A stretch of 64,000 nt of DNA from Leucobacter coleopterorum (lineage in GTDB: Bacteria; Actinomycetota; Actinomycetes; Actinomycetales; Microbacteriaceae). Position numbers and translations under genes: made by a program. The stretch spans positions 744,001-808,000 of the forward strand of contig NZ_CP049933.1 in the NCBI RefSeq assembly GCF_011382985.1, given 5' to 3'. The notes beneath the pieces are model-generated. The model worked only from the letters and a program-made list of their open reading frames with translations, was not told the origin of the DNA and ran no database searches. Of the stretch, positions 20,247 through 29,898 are shown in pieces; within the stretch, counting starts at the first letter, position 1; each line of letters starts with the position of its first letter.

Positions 20247-22544
20247 CCGAGTCGGTTGAGTCTTTGGGTAACAGCAGCCTTGAATTCAGAGAGCTCCGAG
20301 GCTGTTGGGTCAGGTGCCCCATCCAAAAACTTACTTCGTGGAATGGTGTTCCAAGGCCAAAAACTGAAGATACCCCTATTGCGCTACTCAACGTCGTATT
20401 GTTTGTGAAGCGTTTGGAAATGAAAGCTGCAATTCGTGAAGTAGGGTTAGAGTAAGTTACCATGTGCTCTCGCACTGCTTCATCAAGCGGGATGCCAGGA
20501 TAAACTTCCATTTGCCTGCCGATCAGCCATCCATCGGCATCAGCAACAAGGTCTGCATAGGAAAAGGATGATGAAGGGTCACTCTGGTTGCCAAGGTGTT
20601 GGTTTACCCATTGTGTAATGGATAGGGAGCTTCTTGTATTTTTGTAGTCTGCCCAAAGAGTCACGAGGTCAAGCGCCCATCCCCCAAGGTCGCCCATACC
20701 GCAGCCTGAACTCCCCGCTTCTGCCCCCAATCTAGGACGCCCTGAAGTGTCGCGAACATATGGAAAACATCCCCGCCGTCATATCCTTCTTCGAACTCGG
20801 AATCTTGCGGACTGGTGCCGACAGCACGGACAGCAGAGTAGATATTCGAATACAGGGGATTGTTCTTGATTTGGCCGACAAAGGATGCATACAGTTGCCA
20901 CGACTTGTCGTCGTAGTGACCTATCAGTAGGCAGGCTACAGAAATTCGATTGATGTATTGAAACTCCACACTAAATTTTGTGTAGACGATGTGCTCAGTT
21001 AGTGTCTGGTGCTTAGCAACTGCCCGAAAAAGAGAGTTCCAATTGTCATCAATTCGGGGTACCGAGCGAATCTGAGTGCTATTTACAGGTTGAGCACGTG
21101 AAGATACTTGGTTTTTGTCGATGTTGATGGAATGGAGCTCTTGAATTTGGCTGTACATCCAGTTTTGAGGCATCGGGAAACCGAGATTTCCGCTGTATCC
21201 CGTAGACATTGCGCTGACCCAGATACCTTCAGCACGACCTGCTTCTTGAACGATCCGACACACATTTCGCGTGCCATAGACCCCAACTCGGTAGTTGTAG
21301 TAGAGAGAGATTGCGAGGCCTGCCTTGACACCGTCAAAGTAGTCGAGCACAATACTGGAAGCTTCGTCGCCTGTCGCGTCATAGTCAACGGCGAAGAAAA
21401 TCATGATTCCTTCACTGAACCCGAGTTGTCTTGCGCGGATAGCGGCTTGTTGTCCGTGGTCGTATCCAATGGCGTATGTGAAATAATCTGGACCGTTGTT
21501 GTAGTTCTGGAAGATTGGGAGCAACTTTAGCCCATGGTCGAAAAGCGTTTCTAACTCGCCCGGAGCGATCGCTTGACCGGCTACAGTGAGGTAGCGCCCC
21601 GCCAAGCGGTAGCCTTCGTTCCAGCGTGCTGTTGCGAACGCCGGTGTGATTGGTGTGCTCGTATCAAAACCAGTAACGGCGCGGTTGGGGTCGCCGGTGG
21701 ATACAAGCAATGCAGCCCAAGTCCCAAAGTCCACTGTGCCAGTGGCGGAGATTTCCATGAACTCCTGAAAGGCGGTGATTTGGTTGATCATCTGTTGGCT
21801 GCATACCCCGTTGATTGTTACGGAGTAGCCATTCCCTGCCAAGGCAATCTGGCATAACCGGACAAAATTCTTGGCTCCGTCTGTTGCTCCTGGCCCGAAC
21901 GAAGCTTGTGCTTTAAGGCCGGTCTGTGTACCTGGGCCGAAGTTTCCATTTGCAGTACCGTCAGCCATGCCGAGCTCGTACTGTATCGCATACATGACAG
22001 CCTGCTGGAGAGAGCGAGTGAACAAACCATCGCAAGGCACCACGGTGAAGTCTTGTCGGTTCATATATTTGCCATTCAGCCAGCGCTGTCCTTCCCGGAT
22101 GCTCGCAGTGCCACCGCTCAACAACACGTAAGCATCCATCGTGAGAAGCGACCGCATTAGCTTTACATCCACCGTCTGCGCTATGGATAGTCCGAGATCG
22201 GAACGTACTGAAGCAACAGATGCACCAACAGTTGAGCCCCAGGTGTCGCCCACTACGCCGCCGTTGTAACCTTTGCACCATAGGGCGCACTGCAGAATCC
22301 AGCTAATCCTTGGTTTGTTTGAAGACGAGGAGAGTGTGCCAACTTGGCTTGTGAATGCGGCAGTAGTGGCAGGTCCAAAGCCATCCGACCGGGGGGATAC
22401 CCCCAATTCAATTTGGAGTGCCCTCGTGAGAGCAAACATCGTAGGCCAGCCGGTTTTCCCGTTTTCAGGTGCAGCAACATAACCAGCTACACCTGCGTAA
22501 GCTTTATTCAAGAATTGCTGGGAGGCAAGTACTTGCGTATCCAC
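20167..22544 (-). CDS. Peptidoglycan-binding / DUF1906 glycoside-hydrolase-like protein (apparent frameshift)
   Basis: The first about 280 residues hold three repeats of a peptidoglycan-binding-like motif (FGPATTAAF, DGLFTRSLQQAV, FGPGTQTGLK). They are followed by a domain from about 285 to 500 (GFDTSTPI, GYDHGQQAA, FFAVDYDAT, YYNYRVGVYG) resembling the Rv2525c / DUF1906 glycoside-hydrolase-like fold. No signal peptide is seen. The GTG at 22544 is preferred because GAAGGAG lies 8 bases upstream and it overlaps the previous stop (TAGTG). The frame breaks at the C5 run 20681-20685; one added base gives 792 residues. It is likely a cell-wall-active enzyme; no substrate can be named. Confidence 0.75.
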
Positions 22545-23605
22545 TATTGTGTCTCCTTCGTCCACCCATGAGATGTGTTCCCTGTCTGTCGGATGAGACT
22601 CAACTCTGCGTTCTCTGGCCCGAACATGCTCACAACGCAGCTTAGAAGTTGTTCGCCCAACGTTTCCTTGAGTGCATCATCGATGGGGGCAAAGTCCAAT
22701 CGGATGCTTTGCCCGGCCGGAATCGGGGCTTGAATAACAAACTTCGCCGTAGTCTTGTCGGGATTCGTGTCCTCAAAGTACTCAAACGGCACCTCACTCG
22801 TTTCATCATTATCCCAGTACGCGGAACTTACAGATAGCTGCATCTCCCCACCCGGAGCAGACTCTACGGTCAGCGAAGCACCTGCAGGAACAGCGCCTGG
22901 GCCTATAGATGACAAGCGAACGCTTTGTGGCAATGTCCGTATCTCCTGGTCTTCCGGCTTCCCAGAGACAGACGCCCAAATGATCGAAAGCTCACTCCCC
23001 CAAACTTCACCAGGTCTCGCAGATAGTGAGGACGTCGCGACTATCTCAATTGGTGGCTGCTCGGGAATCGAGATGCGAGCAACCGGTGTGTATTCCCCTG
23101 CGATCTGATCGTTCGGGTAGGCGATTCTCGAGCGTAGTGGTAAAGCGCAGACGAGCTCCTCGGCAGATGATCCCTTGTCAATACCGGAGAGGGGGAATGA
23201 CATGGTTGAGATTCCGGCATGCTCGGTAATCACGTGTTTCGTCAAGGTGAGGGAGTCGCCAGCTACTATCACGACTGAATCCGAATGAACTGCCGCAACT
23301 GAGCTAGCCCAAGAGATGTCCACGGTACCTTCAGAAAGCTCTTCAAAGCCAGCTGTGGGGCGAAGCAATAGGGTTAACGGAATGAGTGCAGGCAACGCCC
23401 CTGACCAATCCTGTGCAAAGCCGTAGCTCTCGCCAATGCTAAGTTCTGCTGAAACTGCGTTTTCCTCAGCTCGTGCGTGCGCCGAACTCGGGGCATGGAA
23501 GAGTGAGAATGCAGCGACGCCGAAAGTTACTCCGAGCAAAGTGCGACGGTTAACACCTGAATCTCCCACCGGGTCTTTGTGTTGAGAAAACGACTCAATT
23601 CTCAT
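22544..23605 (-). CDS. Secreted protein with Tat-like signal peptide
   Basis: This 353-residue protein has a twin-arginine-like signal, NRRTLLGVTFGVAAFSLFHA, cut probably near AHA-RA at about residue 45. The rest is rich in beta-type segments with Ser, Glu and Pro and no recognised domain; it looks like a surface or exported beta-sandwich protein. The stop overlaps the start of the glycoside-hydrolase-like gene, so the two are coupled and probably work together at the envelope. Confidence 0.7.
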   Translation of the reverse strand: MRIESFSQHKDPVGDSGVNRRTLLGVTFGVAAFSLFHAPSSAHARAEENAVSAELSIGESYGFAQDWSGALPALIPLTLLLRPTAGFEELSEGTVDISWASSVAAVHSDSVVIVAGDSLTLTKHVITEHAGISTMSFPLSGIDKGSSAEELVCALPLRSRIAYPNDQIAGEYTPVARISIPEQPPIEIVATSSLSARPGEVWGSELSIIWASVSGKPEDQEIRTLPQSVRLSSIGPGAVPAGASLTVESAPGGEMQLSVSSAYWDNDETSEVPFEYFEDTNPDKTTAKFVIQAPIPAGQSIRLDFAPIDDALKETLGEQLLSCVVSMFGPENAELSLIRQTGNTSHGWTKETQ

Positions 23606-24211
23606 TTCGAAATCTACTCATCTCAATTCGGGTGGAAGTGTCCTGGCAATGACATTCTTAACGCCGCTCCTGATGGAAGCAATCTCCCCACGGAACGGGT
23701 CAGTATCAAGAGGAAGACGCTATTCTGCTTAGGAAAAGCTGCCGAGGTTCACATACTATGGGCGTTCTAGATGGAGCTTGGCGTGAGTCATGGAGCGGTG
23801 CAGCGTGTCTGGGATCAATTCGGTGAAAGTGTTGAGCCGGCGCGCTTCTAAGTGCAGTGAGTCGGCTCAACTCGTTGCATTCATATCCCCACTTGTGCAT
23901 GAAGATGTTTGGGTGGCAAGTGTCCCCCCCTAAAGAACCGCCGCCGTAACTGCAGCAGCAGGTCAACCCAAACGAAGTTCACGCTCCGTCGAACCCTGGA
24001 AGTGTCATGAGGGCTTCATAAGGGCCTGTAGGTCAGGGGAATTCGTTCCAGAGACGGCTGCATCTTGGAAGGGGGAGCCGGGTAGCGGAGATGACATGAT
24101 CAGCGAACTCTTGCTGACCAATCGGATTGGAATTGCATGGTTAGCAGGAGTTCCCTGTGTTCAGTTTTTTGGGGCACACGCCCATTGTTTATCAAAGTGC
24201 TGGTGTGGACC
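23606..24211. other. Gene-poor stretch, 606 bp
   Basis: No convincing gene is seen on either strand. A short frame at 23771-23851 (MELGVSHGAVQRVWDQF and onwards) recalls the helix-turn-helix of IS630-type transposases, so this may be a decayed transposon scar, but it is too short to claim. A C7 run lies near 23925-23931. Confidence 0.4.
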
Positions 24212-24760
24212 TTATCCCCAGGGGCTGGTTGCAATATTGTAGTAGGATGACCCCTGTCCGTTATAACCCAAATACATCTGGGAAGTTACCTGCAAGGCAT
24301 TCCAAGTGATGATCGATGGATTATAGCAGACTGTTCGATCGCCTCCATATAGATTGGCTGTTGGGCAGCTTCCTTGGCCTGCGTACGACACCTTTCCGTT
24401 GTTATTCAAATTGTAGGATTGGCCGGGGCTAATCTGAATCTTCTTTGACCCCGTATTTCGAATAATTACTGCCGATTGCGCGACGTTTTGCCAGCGTATG
24501 ACGCAGGAACGCATAGCGGTCGAGGTGTTGGTGGTCTGCATGGTGGCTGCCTTAGAGCAGGTCCAGTTGCTTGGAACGGCCCAATCGCTTGCAATCATTT
24601 GATACCACCCTTTTTGTGCGACTAACCCTCGGCTGGGTGTGGCGGTTGTTGCGTTGGGCGCATGGCCTGAGTTGGCAAGCGCCACCGACGAAGGTTGTGC
24701 GCTCATCAGAGACAAAACGAGAAGGCCTCCGGTAGCTATGGCTGTGTATACTCTCTTCAA
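24212..24760 (-). CDS. Small secreted cysteine-containing protein
   Basis: This 182-residue protein has a clear Sec signal peptide (MKRVYTAIATGGLLVLSLMS, cleaved near residue 29). The mature part contains four cysteines, likely two disulfides, and is rich in Asn, Ser, Thr and Tyr, typical of an extracellular protein. The TTG start at 24760 is supported by AGAAAGGA 6 bases upstream and a good promoter further up. No family is recognised. Its codon use is more AT-rich than in the flanking core genes, hinting at acquisition. Confidence 0.75.
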   Translation of the reverse strand: MKRVYTAIATGGLLVLSLMSAQPSSVALANSGHAPNATTATPSRGLVAQKGWYQMIASDWAVPSNWTCSKAATMQTTNTSTAMRSCVIRWQNVAQSAVIIRNTGSKKIQISPGQSYNLNNNGKVSYAGQGSCPTANLYGGDRTVCYNPSIITWNALQVTSQMYLGYNGQGSSYYNIATSPWG

Positions 24761-24791
24761 AATACATCCTTTCTAAGAAATATTTCTTTTT

Positions 24792-24821
24792 ACATTACCC
24801 ATAGGCGTAGTTTTGCGTCAA
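24792..24821 (-). promoter_or_regulatory. Sigma-70-type promoter of the small secreted protein
   Basis: TTGACG (24821-24816) is separated by 18 bases from TAATGT (24797-24792) on the minus strand, about 30 bases before the TTG start. It is one of the best promoter matches in the window. Confidence 0.7.
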
Positions 24822-24869
24822 ATTGACGGCTTGACTCATCTAAGAGGCCTGGGAACAACTGCGCCTACC

Positions 24870-25220
24870 TTACGGAAGAATGTCCGCGTAGTTTCTGGGC
24901 TGGACGATTAGGTAGCTATCGATGAGATTGGTGAGTTCCTGCCGACCGATTTCCCTGCTACTTGGATCATTGCTTCCACATACGTAATCCGGCGCGTTGT
25001 ACCTGCAAGAGTTGGCACATGAGCGTGACACGGTGGTGGCCTTCTTTACAAGGACCGGCTCATACTTGCGCGCTACCGCTGTTCCCTTGTTCAGTGACCA
25101 ATCGAACGGCATTTGCTTTGAACTCGGTCGTGAACTATTTCCTGGGCCCGGGTCAGGAGAAAAGCATGTAGAACGGTTTCCTTTCATCGAGGGCACCGTT
25201 GTTTGCGCAAAGCATGACAC
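24870..25220 (-). CDS. Hypothetical protein, uncertain
   Basis: A 116-residue frame with GTG start and no clear ribosome site. The second half (FDWSLNKGTAVARKYEP to PRNYADILP) is protein-like with four Cys, while the first 30 residues look less so. An 80-residue frame overlaps it on the plus strand at 24997-25239. I cannot decide with confidence that either is expressed. It may be a fragment of a larger lost gene. The remaining bases to 25421 show nothing. Confidence 0.3.
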   Translation of the reverse strand: MSCFAQTTVPSMKGNRSTCFSPDPGPGNSSRPSSKQMPFDWSLNKGTAVARKYEPVLVKKATTVSRSCANSCRYNAPDYVCGSNDPSSREIGRQELTNLIDSYLIVQPRNYADILP

Positions 25221-25421
25221 CCCAAGTCGTTTTCTCTAGCGTTTGTATGTGGCATTCATTAGGTGGTGCTATTAGGCGGGTAGGCCTGCAATCATTGAAA
25301 AGGGTGTGAGTGTAATTCAGCTTGGATAGGTCCGAAACAATTGTGTGCTTCCCTGACCACAGAAACTCACTATGACCAGATTCTTGTACCGATCAGGCGC
25401 TTCTTCAGTTACCTGGGCATT

Positions 25422-26360
25422 TTAGCGAGGCGTTTCCAGGGTAATGAGGCTCGCCTCCGGCCTGCAGGCAAAGCGCACGGGGGCGTAGATTGAGTTGCCG
25501 AGGCCCGCGCTCACGTTAAGGAATGCCGCTCGGTGAGCGTCGTACCAAACGCTCAGGCCACGTGCCTGAGCCACCGGCAGGTCGCAGTTGGAGGTGAGTG
25601 CGCCGACACCGGGTACGCGCACCTGTCCGCCATGGGTGTGACCCGCGAGGATTAGGTCAGCGCCGTCTGTAAGCAGCTCGCCAAGCGGTTCCTGGTACGG
25701 CGCGTGTACGACGCCGATGCGCAGGGGATGGGTCGAGGCCGATGCCGAGTCTGTCGGTGCGGCGATTGACGCGAGCGACTCGCGCATTAGCTCGACATCG
25801 TCGTAGCGGATGTGTGGATCATTGAGTCCGAGTAGCTCAAGCCCGGTATCACGAAGCTGAAGCGATGCTGCCGCATTATTGAGGTTGATGCAACCGAGAT
25901 CCTCGAGCCCGCGAGTGAGTCTCGCGTTGTCGATGTCGGGCTTCCTCGTACTGAGGCGGCTCGGCTCCATGAGGTATTTCAGCGGGTTCTTGAGGTGCGG
26001 TGTGTAGTAATCGTTTGAGCCGTGCACGAATACGACCGGGGCCACCTCGGTGAGAGGCTGTAGCGAGTGCAACAGCGCCGTCCGCGCTTCCAGGTGCCCC
26101 ATCAGATCACCGGTCAGCACAACCAGGTCTGGGCGAAGCTCGGCCAGCGAGCGTACCCAGTTGATCTTGTTGGTCTGCCAAGGTGCGAGATGCAGGTCTG
26201 AGAGCTGTAGCACGCGAAGCGGTGCGGCACCCTCAGCAAGCAGCGGCAACGTGTGCCTGCGAATCGTGAAGAGGCGGCGCTCAATGAGCGTTGACCACAG
26301 CACAGCGCCGGCAGCGACCGTCCCAAGGACGGCCGCTGCGCGGCGCGATGAAGCTGTCAC
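25422..26360 (-). CDS. Metallophosphoesterase (calcineurin-like)
   Basis: This 312-residue protein has an N-terminal hydrophobic anchor (about residues 7-25), placing the catalytic domain probably outside the membrane. The metal-binding motifs are in order: SDLHLAP, TGDLMGH, HGSND (the usual GNHE/D variant), VVHAP and AGHTHGGQ. Homologues sit next to ponA2-type PBPs in many actinobacteria. The GTG start lies 4 bases after the stop of the PBP gene, so it is cotranscribed. A role in cell-envelope phosphoester hydrolysis is inferred. Confidence 0.92.
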   Translation of the reverse strand: MTASSRRAAAVLGTVAAGAVLWSTLIERRLFTIRRHTLPLLAEGAAPLRVLQLSDLHLAPWQTNKINWVRSLAELRPDLVVLTGDLMGHLEARTALLHSLQPLTEVAPVVFVHGSNDYYTPHLKNPLKYLMEPSRLSTRKPDIDNARLTRGLEDLGCINLNNAAASLQLRDTGLELLGLNDPHIRYDDVELMRESLASIAAPTDSASASTHPLRIGVVHAPYQEPLGELLTDGADLILAGHTHGGQVRVPGVGALTSNCDLPVAQARGLSVWYDAHRAAFLNVSAGLGNSIYAPVRFACRPEASLITLETPR

Positions 26361-26364
26361 CGAG

Positions 26365-29079
26365 TTATCGCTTCGAGCAGGCCAGGGAGAGTGTGATCTG
26401 GCTGTCAGATCTCACCTCGGTTCCGCTGCTGGGATTGACGGCAACGACCTTGTTCTTAGACGGGTTTTGCTTGCCGCCAGCCTCACATGTGAAGTCGACA
26501 TTGGAGAATCCGGCACTGCTCAGTGTGGCCTTGGCGCTGTTTCCGGTCGCACCCACAAGGCCGTCAGGAATGGGGAAGGCTTCGCCATTACTGCGATTGA
26601 CCGTGATTCTCGAACCCAAACCAATTGAATCTCCAGCCGCAGGATCGGTTCCTGCGACCAGCCCTCGAGCGACCGAGGAATCAACCTCGCCGCCGTCGAT
26701 TACGTCGAATCCGTTTGAGGTAAGCAGTTGTCTGGCTTCCTCGAACGACTTGCCCTTCACATCGGGGACAGTCACCATCGTTTGCTGAACCGAGGTTGCT
26801 GAGGGTTCGGGAAAGGCGTCTCCGCCGTATTTTGCGTCTGCCACATTCATGGTCGCTGGCCAGATAGTTTGGTCAGCTTCCATCAAACGGTTGCCGGAAG
26901 GTCCGACAAACCCCTGAGTCGTAACCCTGCCGCAGGTGCTGGGATCTTCAGGATTGGCGCAGACCGGACCAGCATTGCCGACCCAGGTCGCGGTCGCAAC
27001 CTTGGTGCTTGCGCCCACGGTCCAGTTGTCTACAACGTCATCGGTTGTTCCGGTCTTTGCGAGGTGCGGAGTGCCGATGTTTGACTGTGCGTGCCGTGCG
27101 AGTCCATTGTTGACTGTGTACTGCAGGGCGTACGCAACACCGGCGGCGACCTCGGGACTGAGCGCCTCGCTGCACTTGCTCTTTGTGAACGCCACATCCT
27201 TGTCGTCTGCGTCAGTAATTCGATCGATCGGCATGGGGGTGCACACCTCACCGTTGCCGGCAAAAGCTGCAAACGCGGAGGCCATTGTGATCGGCGCGAT
27301 CTCGTCGACGCCACCGTATACGTTTGAAGGCACCATTGACAGGTCACGCGGCTCACCGTGGAGGGTTGGGATCTTGTTCTTGCCGACCTGGTCTTGGCCA
27401 ACGAGGCCGGCGTCTGCCTCCCCCTGGGTCCAGGTAGCCTGATCTGAGGCGCGGTGGATGCCGAGCTTCTGGGCCGTGGTGAAGGTCTCGCACAGGTCCA
27501 TCTTCTGCTGCATCGAGACGAGACCACCGTTGACCGAGTTTGCAATCGCGGTCAGTACGGGTTGGTTGCCCTTGGTGCCCTCATTATCGTTGGTGAACGC
27601 AAACGAGCCATAGCCGTAGACGCCGTCGGGCAGACAGGATGCCTGGAATGAGTTCTCTTGCACAGTGCGACCGTTGAGGTTTACGATGTCGCGCACTGAG
27701 TGACCCGTGCGGATCCACTCTGCCAGGGTGACGGGTTTGAACGTTGAACCAACCTGGAAGCCGCTTGAGCCACCATCCTCGTAATCGGTGCTGTAATTGA
27801 TCGTGGTGTAGCCGGGGTTCTCTTTCAAGAAGTCTTCGGCATTATTGAAGGGTCTGTTCTGAGTCATGGCGAGGACGCGCCCGGTACCGACCTGGACGCT
27901 AGTGGTTGCGGAGCCCACGTCAATGCCGTCCATCAGCTCCGGCACGTTTTCTCGTGTGGCCTGACGCGCTGCCCACTGCATATCGAGATCAATCGTGGTG
28001 TAGATCTTGTAGCCACCTCGACTGAAATTGAAGGCGCGCTCCTCAGGGCTCCCGCCAAACTTCGGGTCCTTCTTAATGGTGCGAACGACATAGTCGCAGA
28101 ACGCGCCGAGGCCGTAGTTCGTAGTTTCGCTCTGCTCTGCAATATTACAACCAGCAATATTCCGCTTGATGTTGGGTTTGACCTCGGTGGCAACCGCTTC
28201 GTCGTGCTGGGCCTGAGTGATCTTGCCCGTGCGCAGCATGCTGCCCAGAATCTTGTCGCGACGCATCTTGTTGTCGGGAATGTTTTCAGGGACGTCGATC
28301 TGCAGCTTGCTGGGGTTGTTGACCGTAGCGATGAGGCTCGCGGCCTCAGCAAGGGTCAAATCCTTAGCCGACTTATTGAAGTAGAAGTTGGCGGCTGATT
28401 CGATGCCGTAGACCTTGCGACCGAAGAGCGCGATGTTGAGGTACCCGAGCAGGATCTCGTCCTTCGAGTACTTCTTCTCGATGCTGATCGCGTACTTCAT
28501 CTCCTTCAGCTTGCGATCGATGCTGTCCTTCATCGCGGCCTTGTACTTTGCCTTGCTCTCTTTCTCATCCGGGATCGCGAGCGCTTCCTGGATGAGTACA
28601 TTTCTCACGTACTGCATCGTGACCGTTGAGGCACCCGAGTACCCGGTGCCCGCTGCGTTCTGAAGCACTGCACGACTCGAAGCCAAGACGTCAACACCGC
28701 CGTGAGTGTAGAAGCGCGGATCCTCCTCCGCGACAGTCGCGTCTTTTGCGTACTGCGAGATGTCTTCCCACTTCACCGTCTTGCGATCCTGGTCGTAGAA
28801 CGTCGCAAGCTCCACGTCACCCTCAGGAGATGACGCGTAAAGCGTCGAAGGCTCAGCGAGCTGACCGGGGTTCAGATGGTTTGGCAGCTTCTCGAAGATA
28901 TCTACCGCGGTCGTTGCCGCCATGCCGCTTAAGGCTACGACGGGCGTGACTGCTGCGGTCACGAGAACGCCCGCAATGAGACACATTGCGATGGCTCCAA
29001 TGATGCCGCCGAGGGCATTTCCGGCTGAGCGAGGCTTCACCGTCCGGGCGCGCGAAGACTGAGATGTCCGTTGGGTCAT
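26365..29079 (-). CDS. Class A penicillin-binding protein with PASTA domains (copy A)
   Basis: A bifunctional peptidoglycan synthase of 904 residues, PonA2 type. It has a cytosolic tail, one membrane helix at about 25-55, a glycosyltransferase domain with the catalytic Glu in EEDPRFYTHGG, and a transpeptidase domain with active-site Ser in GSTFKP, then SVN and KTGTTDD. Two PASTA domains follow at about 755-825 and 830-900. It lies upstream of the phosphoesterase gene in one operon. A paralogue of the same design sits 0.8 kb away (29899-32597). Confidence 0.95.
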   Translation of the reverse strand: MTQRTSQSSRARTVKPRSAGNALGGIIGAIAMCLIAGVLVTAAVTPVVALSGMAATTAVDIFEKLPNHLNPGQLAEPSTLYASSPEGDVELATFYDQDRKTVKWEDISQYAKDATVAEEDPRFYTHGGVDVLASSRAVLQNAAGTGYSGASTVTMQYVRNVLIQEALAIPDEKESKAKYKAAMKDSIDRKLKEMKYAISIEKKYSKDEILLGYLNIALFGRKVYGIESAANFYFNKSAKDLTLAEAASLIATVNNPSKLQIDVPENIPDNKMRRDKILGSMLRTGKITQAQHDEAVATEVKPNIKRNIAGCNIAEQSETTNYGLGAFCDYVVRTIKKDPKFGGSPEERAFNFSRGGYKIYTTIDLDMQWAARQATRENVPELMDGIDVGSATTSVQVGTGRVLAMTQNRPFNNAEDFLKENPGYTTINYSTDYEDGGSSGFQVGSTFKPVTLAEWIRTGHSVRDIVNLNGRTVQENSFQASCLPDGVYGYGSFAFTNDNEGTKGNQPVLTAIANSVNGGLVSMQQKMDLCETFTTAQKLGIHRASDQATWTQGEADAGLVGQDQVGKNKIPTLHGEPRDLSMVPSNVYGGVDEIAPITMASAFAAFAGNGEVCTPMPIDRITDADDKDVAFTKSKCSEALSPEVAAGVAYALQYTVNNGLARHAQSNIGTPHLAKTGTTDDVVDNWTVGASTKVATATWVGNAGPVCANPEDPSTCGRVTTQGFVGPSGNRLMEADQTIWPATMNVADAKYGGDAFPEPSATSVQQTMVTVPDVKGKSFEEARQLLTSNGFDVIDGGEVDSSVARGLVAGTDPAAGDSIGLGSRITVNRSNGEAFPIPDGLVGATGNSAKATLSSAGFSNVDFTCEAGGKQNPSKNKVVAVNPSSGTEVRSDSQITLSLACSKR

Positions 29080-29190
29080 AGAATCTAGGGTAAGCGAAGC
29101 TTGCTGACAATTCAGCTAGGTGGAGAAATCAACTGGTTCTATCCAGGTTTCTCCGCGCTTATTTGTTCGTCTATCGGAGAGGATCCGCAC

Positions 29191-29358
29191 GTGAGTGAAT
29201 CCGCAGAAGTACAGCGCTGGGAGTACTTCGTAACACCGTTGCTCCTGCACAATGAAGCGCAGATTCTCAATAACTGGGGTGCGCAGGGCTGGGAGCTCGT
29301 GCAGATTATCGAAGGACCAGCTGGTGGAAACGTCGCGTATCTAAAGAGGAAGGCCTGA
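29191..29358 (+). CDS. DUF4177-type small protein, 55 residues
   Basis: The GTG at 29191 is chosen because GGAGAGG lies 8 bases before it and the protein then starts SESAEVQRWEYFVTPLL. The pattern WEYFVTPLL ... NNWGAQGWELVQI is characteristic of DUF4177, whose function is unknown. It is followed after one base by ridA, and the pair is conserved next to ponA2 in mycobacteria and relatives. An upstream ATG in the same frame has no ribosome site. Confidence 0.85.
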   Translation: MSESAEVQRWEYFVTPLLLHNEAQILNNWGAQGWELVQIIEGPAGGNVAYLKRKA

Positions 29359-29359
29359 A

Positions 29360-29833
29360 ATGTCAGTGATTGAAGAGCGTTTGAGCGAACTTGGATTTGA
29401 GATTCCCGAGGTGGCCGCGGCCGTTGCCGCCTATGTGCCTGCGATCCGTGACGGCGACTACGTGCTGACTGCGGGGCAGCTGCCCTTCGTGGACGGCAAG
29501 CTGCCAGTCACCGGCAAGGTAGGCGAGGGCGAAGGCCTCGTGTCTCCCGAAAAAGCTGAGGAGCTCGCTCGCCTGTGTGCACTGAACGGTCTGGCAGCCG
29601 CGCGCGGTGTGCTCGGATCACTCGACAAGATTACGCAGGTTGTGAAGGTGACTGCGTTTGTCGCCTCCGATCCCTCCTTCGCGGGGCAGCCCGCGGTTGC
29701 CAACGGGGCCTCGGTGTTCCTAGGCCGTGTGTTCGGAGACACTGGGATCCACGTACGCTCCGCGGTTGGAGTCTCGGTTCTGCCGCTCGATGCGCCCGTT
29801 GAGATCGAGTTTGTGTTTAAGGTCGCTGACTAG
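29360..29833 (+). CDS. RidA/YjgF-family protein
   Basis: This 157-residue protein belongs to the YjgF/YER057c/UK114 family. The key arginine is present in HVRSAVGVSVLP, so an imine/enamine deaminase activity like that of RidA is possible. AAGAGGAAGG precedes the ATG. Cotranscribed with the DUF4177 gene and ended by a strong terminator. It is longer than the E. coli protein, with about 20 extra N-terminal residues. Compare with the second RidA-family gene at 58.3 kb, which lacks this arginine. Confidence 0.92.
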   Translation: MSVIEERLSELGFEIPEVAAAVAAYVPAIRDGDYVLTAGQLPFVDGKLPVTGKVGEGEGLVSPEKAEELARLCALNGLAAARGVLGSLDKITQVVKVTAFVASDPSFAGQPAVANGASVFLGRVFGDTGIHVRSAVGVSVLPLDAPVEIEFVFKVAD

Positions 29834-29849
29834 TCTTTAGGTCGAACCA

Positions 29850-29893
29850 GTGCGGGGTCAGGATCCCAAAGGATCCTGACCCCGCACTTTTTG
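29850..29893. terminator. Bidirectional terminator between ridA and PBP copy B
   Basis: A perfect 17-bp stem (29850-29866 with 29871-29887) with a CAAA loop is followed by five T residues on the plus strand. It separates convergent genes and ends 12 bases before the PBP stop. Confidence 0.93.
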
Positions 29894-29898
29894 TGATG

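Noticed and set aside
23771-23851. IS630-type transposase fragment
   Set aside because: Only about 25 residues resemble a helix-turn-helix, with a stop directly before it and no second motif or repeat ends. Mentioned as a possible scar only.
24010-24090. tRNA-like stretch
   Set aside because: No cloverleaf can be drawn: there is no acceptor pairing or T-loop GTTCRA at the right place. No tRNA, rRNA or CRISPR array was seen anywhere in the window.
24997-25239. Plus-strand 80-residue ORF
   Set aside because: It overlaps the minus-strand candidate, has no ribosome site or family likeness, and neither frame is clearly preferred. The minus frame is listed at low confidence instead.
29081-29108. 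TTGTCA-N17-TAGATT promoter for PBP copy A
   Set aside because: The -10 would end only 2 bases before the ATG, so transcription would start inside the coding region; copy B keeps the TTGTCA block but not the -10. The shared block is better explained by the duplication.
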